8,069 bases of DNA from CAZPCZ01 sp964585225 (GTDB lineage: Bacteria; Patescibacteriota; Patescibacteriia; JACPHY01). A program made the translations under genes and the position numbers. Numbering within the stretch: position 1 is the first letter of the stretch; every line of letters starts with the position of its first letter. The stretch lies in contig CAZPCZ010000064.1 in assembly GCA_964585225.1 (NCBI GenBank), positions 1 to 8,069 of the forward strand, read 5' to 3'. Of the stretch, positions 1 through 5,634 are shown in pieces. The notes under the pieces were generated by a model that saw only the letters and a list, made by a program, of their open reading frames with translations, searched no databases and was not told the origin of the DNA.

Positions 1-169
1 CCGCTGTCTCCGTCGCCGCCTCGCGCTCCTCCTGCTGCCGCGTGAGCTTCCGGTCGAGGTGATCGAAGCCCACAACGAGAGCAATCACGACGAACACGCG
101 GTACCAGAACCGCAGCTGTGGCCCCAGAATCTCGAAGAGCTCTCTGAGGGCACTCGATTGCTTCTCCAT
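1..169 (-). CDS. Small membrane protein, C-terminal end beyond window (partial)
   Basis: The reading frame starts at ATG 169-167 and stays open to the left edge, giving 56 residues (begins MEKQSSALRELFEILG). Residues about 22-35 (WYRVFVVIALVVGF) form one hydrophobic segment. A highly charged stretch follows (DHLDRKLTRQQEEREAATETA), probably the beginning of a coiled coil or cytoplasmic tail. A strong ribosome site, GGAGGAG at 180-174, lies 4 bases before the ATG and fixes the start. A near-consensus promoter lies at 341-369. I do not recognise the family. A single-pass membrane anchor with a charged tail is all the sequence shows, and the rest of the gene is outside the window. Confidence 0.7.
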   Translation of the reverse strand, partial: MEKQSSALRELFEILGPQLRFWYRVFVVIALVVGFDHLDRKLTRQQEEREAATETA

Positions 170-210
170 TGCTCTCCTCCTCTCCTTCTTCACTCCGTGC
201 GCGATCGCGG

Positions 211-243
211 GGTGTGAGATTCCTCGCTATCGCTCGGAATGAC
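211..243. repeat. Short hairpin repeat, copy 1 (type A)
   Basis: A 33-base element beginning GGTGTGAGAT. It matches the element at 7001-7033 at 26 of 33 positions in the same orientation. Its stem is ATTCC/GGAAT (219-223 with 236-240). The second copy has ATCCT/AGGAT instead, so two base pairs have changed on both sides of the stem. Elements of this look recur between genes in many environmental bacterial genomes; the function is unknown. Confidence 0.6.
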
Positions 244-254
244 GATTGGGTGAC

Positions 255-275
255 GGGCGGGCATGAAGCACGCCC
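255..275. repeat. GC-rich hairpin repeat
   Basis: GGGCGGGC (255-262) and GCACGCCC (268-275) pair with one mismatch around the 5-base loop ATGAA. It sits 12 bases from the type A repeat and looks like part of a composite intergenic repeat. No T-tract follows on either strand, so it is not a standard terminator. Confidence 0.5.
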
Positions 276-336
276 CTACGTTGTTGGATTGTGAAATGAC
301 TCGCACGACGCGCCGTGGGGCGGCGCTGATCGTACC

Positions 337-369
337 GCTCAACATACCACGGTTGAGCCGCAATGTCAA
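337..369 (-). promoter_or_regulatory. Promoter with overlapping operator-like inverted repeat
   Basis: On the minus strand a perfect -35 box TTGACA (369-364) is followed by a 17-base spacer and a -10 box TATGTT (346-341, 4 of 6 to consensus). It points at the small membrane gene starting at 169, leaving a leader of roughly 165 bases. A perfect 7-bp inverted repeat, GCTCAAC at 337-343 and GTTGAGC at 352-358 with an 8-base centre, covers the -10 box and part of the spacer. That is where a repressor dimer could bind. The boxes are seen; the regulation is inferred. Confidence 0.55.
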
Positions 370-421
370 TCCGAGCGCGGAATTCGCGCTCGGTTGAGAG
401 CCCTCCCCCTCACTCTCCATG

Positions 422-459
422 CACCCCCTCTCGCTCCCCCTCTATAAGAGGGGGAGAAA
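422..459. repeat. 38-bp hairpin repeat (type B), copy behind msrA
   Basis: The element is CACCCCCTCTCGCTCCCCCTC (422-442), a 5-base loop TATAA (443-447) and GAGGGGGAGAAA (448-459). The inner CCCCCTCT/AGAGGGGG arms (436-443, 447-454) form an 8-bp stem. It begins one base past the msrA stop codon on the minus strand. A second copy at 6796-6833 lies inside aspS; 34 of 38 bases agree and all four differences fall in the loop. There is no T-tract downstream on the minus strand, so termination of msrA here is uncertain. Confidence 0.8.
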
Positions 460-460
460 A

Positions 461-940
461 TTAGGGGGCGCAGGTGCCGCCGCCGTGCTTTTCGACGTAG
501 CGCTGGTGGTATTCCTCGGCGCGGTGGAATTCACGCGCGGGTTCGATGGCGGTCGCGATCGGCCGCTTGAACTTGCCGGATTGCGCGAGTGTTTCCTTCG
601 ACTGCCACGCTGCGGCCTCCTGTTCCGGTGTGTGCGTGAAGATGACGGAACGGTATTGCGATCCGACGTCTGGGCCCTGACGGTCCACCTGCGTCGGGTC
701 GTGAATCCGCCAGAAGACGTCGAGGAGCTGCTCGTACGACACGCGTGCGGGATCGTACCGCACCTCACAGACCTCTGCATGGCCGGTATCGCCAGCGCAC
801 ACACGTTCGTAGGATGGATGTGCAACTCGGCCACCCATGAAGCCGACCGCGGTGTCGGTGACGCCAGGCATCTTCCGGAACGCGTCCTCGACGTGCCAGA
901 AGCAGCCGGCGCCGAAGGTGGCGAGTTGGTGTGAGGGCAT
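461..940 (-). CDS. msrA: Peptide-methionine (S)-S-oxide reductase MsrA
   Basis: A 159-residue cytoplasmic repair enzyme that reduces the S-epimer of methionine sulfoxide in proteins and free methionine, normally recycled by thioredoxin. The family signature GCFW is at residues 12-15 with catalytic Cys13. Further MsrA landmarks follow: the GFMGG stretch near 33-37, the AGDTGHAEV segment and DVGSQYRS. The C-terminus ends KHGGGTCAP, where Cys157 is well placed to be the resolving cysteine. The length is typical of a single-domain MsrA, and no MsrB partner is fused or adjacent. The ATG at 940-938 has no Shine-Dalgarno site. A -10-like TACGAT ends 6 bases upstream, so the mRNA may be leaderless. 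It stands as a single gene behind the terminator of the FAD enzyme. Confidence 0.96.
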   Translation of the reverse strand: MPSHQLATFGAGCFWHVEDAFRKMPGVTDTAVGFMGGRVAHPSYERVCAGDTGHAEVCEVRYDPARVSYEQLLDVFWRIHDPTQVDRQGPDVGSQYRSVIFTHTPEQEAAAWQSKETLAQSGKFKRPIATAIEPAREFHRAEEYHQRYVEKHGGGTCAP

Positions 941-946
941 GGAGAC

Positions 947-975
947 ATCGTAGCAAAAGAGAACAGCCCGGGCAC
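947..975 (-). promoter_or_regulatory. Probable msrA promoter giving a leaderless mRNA
   Basis: On the minus strand GTGCCC (975-970, weak -35, 3 of 6) is followed by 17 bases and TACGAT (952-947, 4 of 6). The expected start of transcription falls on or within a base or two of the msrA ATG at 940. The bases GCTACGATG are identical to those at the aspS promoter, whose -35 box is TTGCCC. The -35 box lies in the stem of the upstream gene's terminator. Confidence is limited by the weak -35. Confidence 0.4.
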
Positions 976-989
976 GGGGCCCGAGCTGT
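951..989 (-). terminator. Intrinsic terminator of the FAD-dependent oxidoreductase gene
   Basis: On the minus strand, 15 bases past the stop codon, ACAGCTCGGGC (989-979) pairs with GCCCGGGCTGT (973-963) over 11 positions, with one G-U pair and a 5-base loop. It is followed by TCTCTTTTGCT. A strong GC stem with a T-rich tail is a standard rho-independent terminator. Confidence 0.8.
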
Positions 990-1004
990 CCGAAGCGTTG
1001 TCGA

Positions 1005-2378
1005 TCAGGTTACCGCCGCGGGGCGAGTGTCCGCCGGCGCAGTGCGTGTGTGGTCGCGGATGAAGCGCTCGCGGTCGAACGTGGTGCCCGGTCCGAGGAA
1101 CGCGACGAGCTGTACCACCGTCTCCTCCGCGACGCGGAGGCAGACGCTCGCGCCCGGAGACGGCGTGACGAGGAAGACGATCGGGTCACCGTCCTCGCCG
1201 GCGATCTTTCCCTCGCCGTGCCGGAGCTTCCGCTCGCGGATGTTCACGATCTGCGGCCGAATGCCGCCGATCCCCTCTGCGAGCTCGACCTCGTCGTACC
1301 GCATCGAGGGCACAATCTTCCGAATGTCCCGGAGGTACATCCACTTCCCGATGATGGGGAGGTCGAGGAAGAGGTTCCGGATCACGAACTTGAGGAGCAC
1401 GGGGCTCGAGAGGAGCACCGCGACGTACGCCCAGAGCCCGCGGGGGTTCCAGATGACCGTCCGGAGGAACCCCCAGAACGTCCCCCACCGATGCCGCTCG
1501 AGGAGTGGGATGAGCTTCGCAGTCGGGCCGAAACGCGTCTCGTCCGGCGTCATGACCTCGGGGTCCCCGTGCGGCGCTGCGAACGGGATGTCCGGATTCT
1601 GCTCCGTGTAGACCTTCCCGCGGAGGCAGTTCCGACGCCGCGTCCGGTAGAAGCTCCCGGCGACCGGGATGAGCTCCCAGTCGCGCCCGTACCCGAGCGA
1701 CTTCGCGAGGACGAGGCTGTACCCGCCGGCGGTCACCGCGACCGCCCGCGCGTGGAACGTCCCGCGGTTCGTGTGAATCGCGTACCCGGTCGGCGTCCGC
1801 TCGAGCCGCTCGACGCGCGTGCGCGTGAACGTCTCGACCTTGGGGTTCCGACGCTTCGCCTCACGCTCGAACGACTCCGCGAGTCGGCCGTAGTTCACGA
1901 TGAACCCGTCCGGCGAGAAGAGCGCGGCGATCGGCTCTTCGGGGTCGCGCCCCGCGACGACGCTCGGCTCGAGCGCTGCGATCTCGTCGCGGCCGATGAA
2001 CCGGATCTTCGGGTAGTGAGGCCAGAGCTCCTCGTAGCGCGCACGGAGGCGCGCGATCTCCGCGTCGCCGACCGCGAGGCACATCTTGTGCCGCCGCACG
2101 GTGAGACCGCCCTCCTGCGCATGTTGCTCGAGGTACGCGGCGACAAGCTCGGCGGCGCCTTGGACGCGGAGCGCCTGCTCGAGCGCCATGTTCGTCTCGA
2201 TGTCGCCGAAGTGGAGCGTCTGCGAGTTCGACTCGTGCCCCGAGGCGACCTGCGAGAGCCCGTCCTCCTTCTCGAGGAGCGCGATACGCAAGGCGCTCGT
2301 CCATCCTGCTGCGACGTAGACGACCGCAGGACCGACGATGCCCCCGCCGATGACGACGATATCGTAGGTTGCTTCCAC
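1005..2378 (-). CDS. FAD-dependent oxidoreductase, LhgO/Mqo-like (DAO superfamily)
   Basis: A 457-residue flavoprotein. The N-terminal Rossmann motif GGGIVG (11-16) and the acidic LLEKE end of strand 2 (34-38) bind the ADP part of FAD. The layout then resembles L-2-hydroxyglutarate oxidase (LhgO) and, more distantly, malate:quinone oxidoreductase. It has HKMCLAVGD near 97-105, a DGFIVNYG segment (157-164), the RFGPTAK stretch (282-288), a C-terminal GGIRPQIV (371-378) and a final FLVTPSPGAS segment (402-411) where the second FAD contact is expected. Residues 315-340 are hydrophobic and could touch the membrane. The likely role is oxidation of a 2-hydroxy or amino acid, possibly feeding quinone; the substrate cannot be read from the sequence. 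The start is GTG 2378-2376, set by a very strong ribosome site. It has its own promoter and terminator, so it is probably monocistronic. Confidence 0.85.
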   Translation of the reverse strand: MEATYDIVVIGGGIVGPAVVYVAAGWTSALRIALLEKEDGLSQVASGHESNSQTLHFGDIETNMALEQALRVQGAAELVAAYLEQHAQEGGLTVRRHKMCLAVGDAEIARLRARYEELWPHYPKIRFIGRDEIAALEPSVVAGRDPEEPIAALFSPDGFIVNYGRLAESFEREAKRRNPKVETFTRTRVERLERTPTGYAIHTNRGTFHARAVAVTAGGYSLVLAKSLGYGRDWELIPVAGSFYRTRRRNCLRGKVYTEQNPDIPFAAPHGDPEVMTPDETRFGPTAKLIPLLERHRWGTFWGFLRTVIWNPRGLWAYVAVLLSSPVLLKFVIRNLFLDLPIIGKWMYLRDIRKIVPSMRYDEVELAEGIGGIRPQIVNIRERKLRHGEGKIAGEDGDPIVFLVTPSPGASVCLRVAEETVVQLVAFLGPGTTFDRERFIRDHTRTAPADTRPAAVT

Positions 2379-2382
2379 GGTT

Positions 2383-2390
2383 CACCTCCC
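2383..2390 (-). promoter_or_regulatory. Strong Shine-Dalgarno site choosing a GTG start
   Basis: On the minus strand GGGAGGTG (2390-2383), continuing into AACC before the GTG at 2378, is almost fully complementary to the 16S rRNA tail. It is one of the two best ribosome sites in the window and decides for the GTG start of the FAD enzyme; no ATG in frame lies nearby. Confidence 0.8.
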
Positions 2391-2441
2391 ATGCGGAGTT
2401 GGAATCTCGTTGTGCAATCCCAAGGAAAGGAGCATCCGCTC

Positions 2442-2470
2442 ACGGTACCAGAATCTCCGGCCCGTGTCAA
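2442..2470 (-). promoter_or_regulatory. Promoter of the FAD-dependent oxidoreductase gene
   Basis: A perfect -35 box TTGACA (2470-2465) overlaps the stop codon of the MBL hydrolase. After exactly 17 bases comes TACCGT (2447-2442), which keeps the conserved first, second and last -10 positions. The predicted transcript starts near 2435, with a leader of about 55 bases. There is no clear terminator between the two genes, so read-through from the MBL gene is also possible. Confidence 0.45.
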
Positions 2471-3108
2471 ACGGTGCCCATCACGACAGGATAGAACTCG
2501 ATGCCGCTCCCCTTGAGCCCCTCTCCGACCATCCAATGGAGCCGATCAATAAAGAACGGCTGAATGATCGCGTCGTGGATCGGGAACACGCGCTTTGGCC
2601 GCAGCGCCTTCGCGGCTTCGACCGCCGCGACGACCGTGCACCACGGGCCTGCAACCGGAAGCGCGAGGGTATCGATTGCGCGTCCGCTTGGGAACACGAG
2701 TGAATCGCCTGGGTGGTAGAGCGAGCCGTTGATGAGGTACCCGCAGTGCGGGGGTACTGGGAACGGGAGCGGGCCATGCGGCGTTTCTATCGCTTCGATC
2801 GTGAACGTGCGGATGGTGCGCGTTGTTCCCGGCGCGATATCGTCACACGGCAGCCCCGCAGCGTGAACCTTCTCCGCGAGCGGCGGGTGAGCGAGGATCG
2901 TCGGCGTGCCGGCCGCGATGATCGTCCGGAGCGCGTCGGGATCGAAGTGGTCCGGGTGCTCGTGCGTGAGGAGGATGACATCGACCGGCCCGAGCTGCTC
3001 CGGCTTCAGGTGACCATCGACGAAACAGAACAACCCCGGGTCGATAAGGAGTCGCTTCCCCTCATGCGTCACGCGGAGGCAGGAGTGGAGAAATTTTTCG
3101 ATGAACAT
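2467..3108 (-). CDS. MBL-fold metal-dependent hydrolase (UlaG/L-ascorbate-6-P lactonase-like group)
   Basis: A 213-residue cytoplasmic metallo-beta-lactamase-fold protein. The signature THEHPDH is at 48-54 (His49, His51, Asp53, His54). Later metal-ligand positions are probably His111 (ETPHGP), Asp135 (YHPGDS) and His178 (FPIHDA). The compact size with an HPGDS strand is typical of the UlaG-like and YtkL/UPF0173-type branches, whose physiological substrates are mostly unknown, so no reaction is assigned. The ATG at 3108-3106 lacks a Shine-Dalgarno site. It lies 49 bases behind the small membrane gene, and an inverted repeat sits in that gap. The -35 box of the FAD gene overlaps its stop codon. 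Confidence 0.9.
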   Translation of the reverse strand: MFIEKFLHSCLRVTHEGKRLLIDPGLFCFVDGHLKPEQLGPVDVILLTHEHPDHFDPDALRTIIAAGTPTILAHPPLAEKVHAAGLPCDDIAPGTTRTIRTFTIEAIETPHGPLPFPVPPHCGYLINGSLYHPGDSLVFPSGRAIDTLALPVAGPWCTVVAAVEAAKALRPKRVFPIHDAIIQPFFIDRLHWMVGEGLKGSGIEFYPVVMGTV

Positions 3109-3124
3109 AGCGCCGGTGTCATGG

Positions 3125-3147
3125 TGTCCTACATCGGAAGTAGGACA
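3125..3147. promoter_or_regulatory. Perfect inverted repeat upstream of the MBL hydrolase
   Basis: TGTCCTAC (3125-3132) and GTAGGACA (3140-3147) form a perfect 8-bp inverted repeat around the 7-base centre ATCGGAA. It lies 17 bases before the MBL start codon. On the minus strand no T-tract follows, so it is not a terminator for the membrane gene. It could be an operator or a hairpin in the leader. On the plus strand TTTTG follows, but no plus-strand gene leads into it. Confidence 0.5.
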
Positions 3148-3157
3148 TTTTGATGTT

Positions 3158-3424
3158 CTACTGCTTGTGGCGGCGTTCCCACCATCGCCGAGCGGGGCCG
3201 AGCGCGAATGTTGAGAGCGCGAACCCGACGGCGGGGACGATGGCGTTCAGCCATGGGCGCGGAACCGCAATCACCCAGAGGTAGAGGCCGAGCACGACGT
3301 ATGTCGAAATGAAAATGATGATACGGCGCACCGCGCTCATCTCCCACGCCTTATTGAGCTCCACGCGGCGGTTACGATTTTCGATCGCTGCGATACGACG
3401 TTCGAGCTGTGCAAGATCTGGCAT
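3158..3424 (-). CDS. Small two-helix membrane protein, CPR-type
   Basis: An 88-residue protein. The N-terminal third is charged and helical (MPDLAQLERRIAAIENRNRR), likely a short coiled coil. It is followed by the stretch VELNKAWEMSAVRR just before the first membrane helix (about 34-53) and a second helix (about 58-75). The tail GPARRWWERRHKQ is basic. I associate this architecture, with an NKAWE-type motif ahead of the first helix, with conserved hypothetical proteins common in Patescibacteria; the function is unknown. Both termini should face the same side, and the positive-inside rule puts them in the cytoplasm. The start has GAGG only 2 bases before the ATG, unusually close. It follows the deacylase by 67 bases containing a hairpin repeat. 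Confidence 0.8.
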   Translation of the reverse strand: MPDLAQLERRIAAIENRNRRVELNKAWEMSAVRRIIIFISTYVVLGLYLWVIAVPRPWLNAIVPAVGFALSTFALGPARRWWERRHKQ

Positions 3425-3446
3425 ATCCTCGTCGGGAGCGACCCTT

Positions 3447-3466
3447 CCCTTCGACTTCGCTCAGGG
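3447..3466. repeat. Short hairpin repeat related to type A
   Basis: CCCT (3447-3450) and AGGG (3463-3466) flank TCGACTTCGCTC. The shape and the CTTCG...CGCTCAGG core match the type A copies at 211-243 and 7001-7033, with the stem again changed on both sides. A second CTCAGGGG follows at 3474-3481. It sits between the deacylase and the small membrane gene, like the other copies in an intergenic gap. Confidence 0.45.
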
Positions 3467-3491
3467 TAAACTGCTCAGGGGATATATTGAC

Positions 3492-3959
3492 TTACCCCAC
3501 CGCGAATGCAACGACCTCCGGTTGCACGATCCGCGCGTAGTCATCGTACCGCATGAGGATGGAGTACGTGTGGCTCCCCGGGTTGAACGCGATGATCTCG
3601 TTCTCACTCAGCGATGGGTCCACGTACGTCGGAAGGTTGAGGAGATTGCCAAACGGCGAGACCGAACCGACCGTACAGCCCGTCACCTTGAGCGCCTCGT
3701 CTGGCGTGCAGAGTCGCACCTTCTTCGCTCCGAGATGTTGCTTGAGTTTCTCGAAGTCCGCCTGTCGCACAGCAGAGATGACGGCGAGGATGTACCGCTC
3801 CTTGTCCACATGCAGGACGAGCGCTTTCGCGCCCTGTCGAAGCTCGCACCCGCGCGCGGCCGCCGCCTCCGGCGACGTGTACACCGCCGGGTGCTCACGG
3901 AGATCGTAGTGGACACCATTCGTGTCCAGGAACTCTTTGATCCGCTCGAAAACGGGCAT
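3492..3959 (-). CDS. YbaK/EbsC/ProX-family aminoacyl-tRNA deacylase
   Basis: A 155-residue single-domain protein of the family that hydrolyses mischarged tRNAs in trans (Cys-, Pro- or Ala-related substrates, depending on subfamily). Landmarks are GAKALVL (43-49) with the conserved Lys45, the GSVSPFG motif (98-104), and FNPGSHTYSI (125-134), the usual substrate-pocket end. The start MPVFERIKEFLD at 3959-3957 matches the family N-terminus. It begins 5 bases after the cfa stop, so it is almost certainly co-transcribed and probably translated by coupling. The frame stays open further upstream, but that stretch overlaps cfa and has no family match. The exact specificity cannot be told from sequence alone. 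Confidence 0.9.
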   Translation of the reverse strand: MPVFERIKEFLDTNGVHYDLREHPAVYTSPEAAAARGCELRQGAKALVLHVDKERYILAVISAVRQADFEKLKQHLGAKKVRLCTPDEALKVTGCTVGSVSPFGNLLNLPTYVDPSLSENEIIAFNPGSHTYSILMRYDDYARIVQPEVVAFAVG

Positions 3960-3964
3960 AGCCG

Positions 3965-5083
3965 CTACCGGACGGAGCGGTACCCGCCGTGGACGCCGCT
4001 CGGCGAGAGCACGATCTGCCAGAGTTGATTCTGACGCGATCGGAATGTTCCGGCGCACGAGAGGAGGTAGTAGCGCCACATTCTTCCGAAGCGCTCTCCA
4101 TACTTCTCCTCGAGCGTCGGCCACGCGGCATCGAAGTTCGCGTGCCACGCCATAAGTGTGCGGTCGTAGTCGGTGCTGAAATTGTGCCAGTCCTCCATGA
4201 CGAGGCGCCCCTCAATCGCCGTACCAATCTGCGTAATGGATGGGAGCATGGAGTTTGGGAAGATGTACTTCGTGATCCACGGCTCCGAGCGCCGCACCGA
4301 GCAGTTCCCGCCGATCGTATGGAGGAGGAAGAGGCCGTCTTCCTTGAGACATCGGCGCACGACATCCATGAACGTCCGGTAGTTCTTGTACCCGACGTGC
4401 TCGAACATGCCGACGGAGATGACGTGGTCGAAGCGTTCGTTGAGGTCGCGGTAGTCCTGGAGGCGAATCTCAACGGGCAGTCCTGTGCATCGCTCCCGTG
4501 CGAGCGAGGCCTGCTCCTTCGAGACGGTGATACCGACCGCTGACGTCCCATACCGTTCTGCCGCAAATTTCACGAAGCTCCCCCACCCGCAACCGATGTC
4601 GAGGATACGTTGCCCTGCATGGAGCCCGATCTTCCGACAGATGAGGTCGAGCTTCGCATCCTGCGCGGCATCGAGCGTATTCGCCGTCGCCCAGTATCCA
4701 CACGAGTACGCCATGGTGCGCCCGAGCATCGCGGTGTAGAGATCGTTCCCAATGTCATAGTGGCGCTCGCCGATCTGGAACGCGCGTCGACGCGACTGCT
4801 GGTTCACGACAGCCACCCACGCAACCCCGAGCGCTGCCTGCCACGTGCGGATCGCGCGATCGAGATTGGCGGCGAGCAAACGCGCGACAAGCTCGTCGAG
4901 CGCATCGCAATCCCACCACCCATCCATGTACGACTCGCCGAATGCGAGCGAGCCCCCGCCGAGGACGCGGCGGTACCACCGGGGGTCGTGCACGTGGATG
5001 TCCCACGGCCGATCGCCACCAATGCGGACATCTGCGCGCTCGAGGAGCGACGCGGTCATGTGTTGGAACGATGAGGTGGACAT
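3965..5083 (-). CDS. cfa: Cyclopropane-fatty-acyl-phospholipid synthase
   Basis: A 372-residue S-adenosylmethionine-dependent enzyme that adds a methylene bridge to unsaturated acyl chains of membrane phospholipids. It lines up along its whole length with E. coli Cfa from memory: an N-terminal domain with GESYMDGWW (49-57), HYDIGNDLY (108-116), the SAM site LDIGCGWG (161-168), and MEDWHNF (296-302). Active-site residues appear intact: Cys128 (YSCGYW), Glu228 (MFEHVG), His255 (LLHTIG) and Tyr306 (TDYDRT). ATG 5083 gives the family-like N-terminus, though its ribosome site (GGAACC) is weak. The frame is open to 5365, but that extension crosses a palindrome and the MGMT gene, so I excluded it. 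It leads the cfa-deacylase pair. Confidence 0.95.
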   Translation of the reverse strand: MSTSSFQHMTASLLERADVRIGGDRPWDIHVHDPRWYRRVLGGGSLAFGESYMDGWWDCDALDELVARLLAANLDRAIRTWQAALGVAWVAVVNQQSRRRAFQIGERHYDIGNDLYTAMLGRTMAYSCGYWATANTLDAAQDAKLDLICRKIGLHAGQRILDIGCGWGSFVKFAAERYGTSAVGITVSKEQASLARERCTGLPVEIRLQDYRDLNERFDHVISVGMFEHVGYKNYRTFMDVVRRCLKEDGLFLLHTIGGNCSVRRSEPWITKYIFPNSMLPSITQIGTAIEGRLVMEDWHNFSTDYDRTLMAWHANFDAAWPTLEEKYGERFGRMWRYYLLSCAGTFRSRQNQLWQIVLSPSGVHGGYRSVR

Positions 5084-5165
5084 ACGGTTCCATGGTGACC
5101 GCAATCGATCCCTCCACATCAATCGTTCGTCTGTCGGGACCTCTGAAAAACTCCATTCCTGCTGC

Positions 5166-5264
5166 GATCCCAAAATTTCGGCTGCAAAATCGTAACTGCT
5201 CCTCCGCTTATCTTCCAGATACACATCGTCGCATTTACAATTTTTCGCTCGAAATTTTTGGATC
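5166..5264. repeat. 99-bp imperfect palindrome between the MGMT-domain gene and cfa
   Basis: The stretch is symmetric about base 5215, and 34 of 49 paired positions match. The outer arms GATCCCAAAATTTCG (5166-5180) and CGAAATTTTTGGATC (5250-5264) pair at 14 of 15. A middle block around AAAAT.GTAA.TGC pairs well, and the centre is TATCT-TCC-AGATA (5209-5221). It is far more AT-rich than its neighbours. It could be a hairpin in RNA ending the aspS transcript, a leader structure for cfa, or a decayed MITE-like element. A -10-like TACGAT (5194-5189) lies within it without a good -35. Confidence 0.75.
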
Positions 5265-5267
5265 TCG

Positions 5268-5627
5268 CTACGGAAGCGACTTTTGCAGAGGTCCCTGTCG
5301 TATTCGCTTGGGGGGGACCCAGAAGGAGTCCGGATGCACCGTGTCGGATGCGGTGAACCGAACACCGTCGGCCTTGAGGAGTCGGCGCTTCCGCGCGAGG
5401 CCGCCGGGACCGGAGTAGCCCGTGAGTGCGCCGGATGATGCGACGACCTTGTAACAGGGAAACGCGTCCGGGTGCGCGTTCGCGCGCATGATGCTCCCGA
5501 TGGCGCGGGGCGACGTACAAAAACGACGCGCGAGCGCAGCGTACGTGACCACGCGCCCGCGAGGGATCGCGCGCAGGAACTCGAGGGCCGGATGGACGAC
5601 GCGTAGGGACATGCCGCTCGTATTCAT
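5268..5627 (-). CDS. MGMT-domain protein (alkylated-DNA repair, methyltransferase fold)
   Basis: A 119-residue protein made only of the C-terminal DNA-binding/active-site domain of O6-alkylguanine-DNA alkyltransferase. The helix-turn-helix arginine segment RAIGSIMRAN is at 41-50. The active site reads PCYKV (57-61), with acceptor Cys58 kept but His-Arg of the usual PCHRV replaced by Tyr-Lys. GYSGPGG and RLLKADGV follow as in the family. Alkyltransferase-like (ATL) proteins have Trp in place of the Cys, so this is not a typical ATL. It may transfer alkyl groups or act as a lesion sensor. ATG 5627 is 7 bases after the aspS stop, so the two are probably co-transcribed. A GTG at 5645 overlapping aspS and an ATG at 5612 are alternative starts. 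Confidence 0.85.
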   Translation of the reverse strand: MNTSGMSLRVVHPALEFLRAIPRGRVVTYAALARRFCTSPRAIGSIMRANAHPDAFPCYKVVASSGALTGYSGPGGLARKRRLLKADGVRFTASDTVHPDSFWVPPKRIRQGPLQKSLP

Positions 5628-5634
5628 CGTCCAC

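Larger units (their letters stand above)
170..460. other. Repeat-rich intergenic region between msrA and the small membrane gene
   Basis: This 291-base stretch has no convincing gene. Reading along the minus strand it holds a 38-bp hairpin repeat directly behind msrA (422-459), a promoter with an overlapping inverted repeat (337-369), a GC-rich hairpin (255-275), a short repeat shared with the aspS leader (211-243), and the ribosome site of the small membrane gene. The 76-codon open frame across it on the minus strand (190-420) is translated repeat sequence, not a gene. Confidence 0.7.

Noticed and set aside
190..420. 76-codon minus-strand frame in the intergenic gap
   Set aside because: It translates the type A repeat and neighbouring hairpins (VIPSDSEESH-like), a known false-gene pattern from intergenic repeats, and no ribosome site precedes it.
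1050..2516. 488-codon open frame on the plus strand
   Set aside because: It lies antisense to the FAD-dependent oxidoreductase, is rich in Arg/Glu/Asp/Pro as expected for a GC-rich shadow frame, and has no recognisable motif.
3960..4148. Upstream extension of the deacylase frame
   Set aside because: It overlaps the end of cfa, is Arg-rich shadow sequence, and the family domain begins at MPVFERI (3959).
5084..5365. N-terminal extension of the cfa frame to 5365
   Set aside because: It overlaps the MGMT-domain gene and the palindrome, has no family similarity, and ATG 5083 gives the normal Cfa N-terminus.
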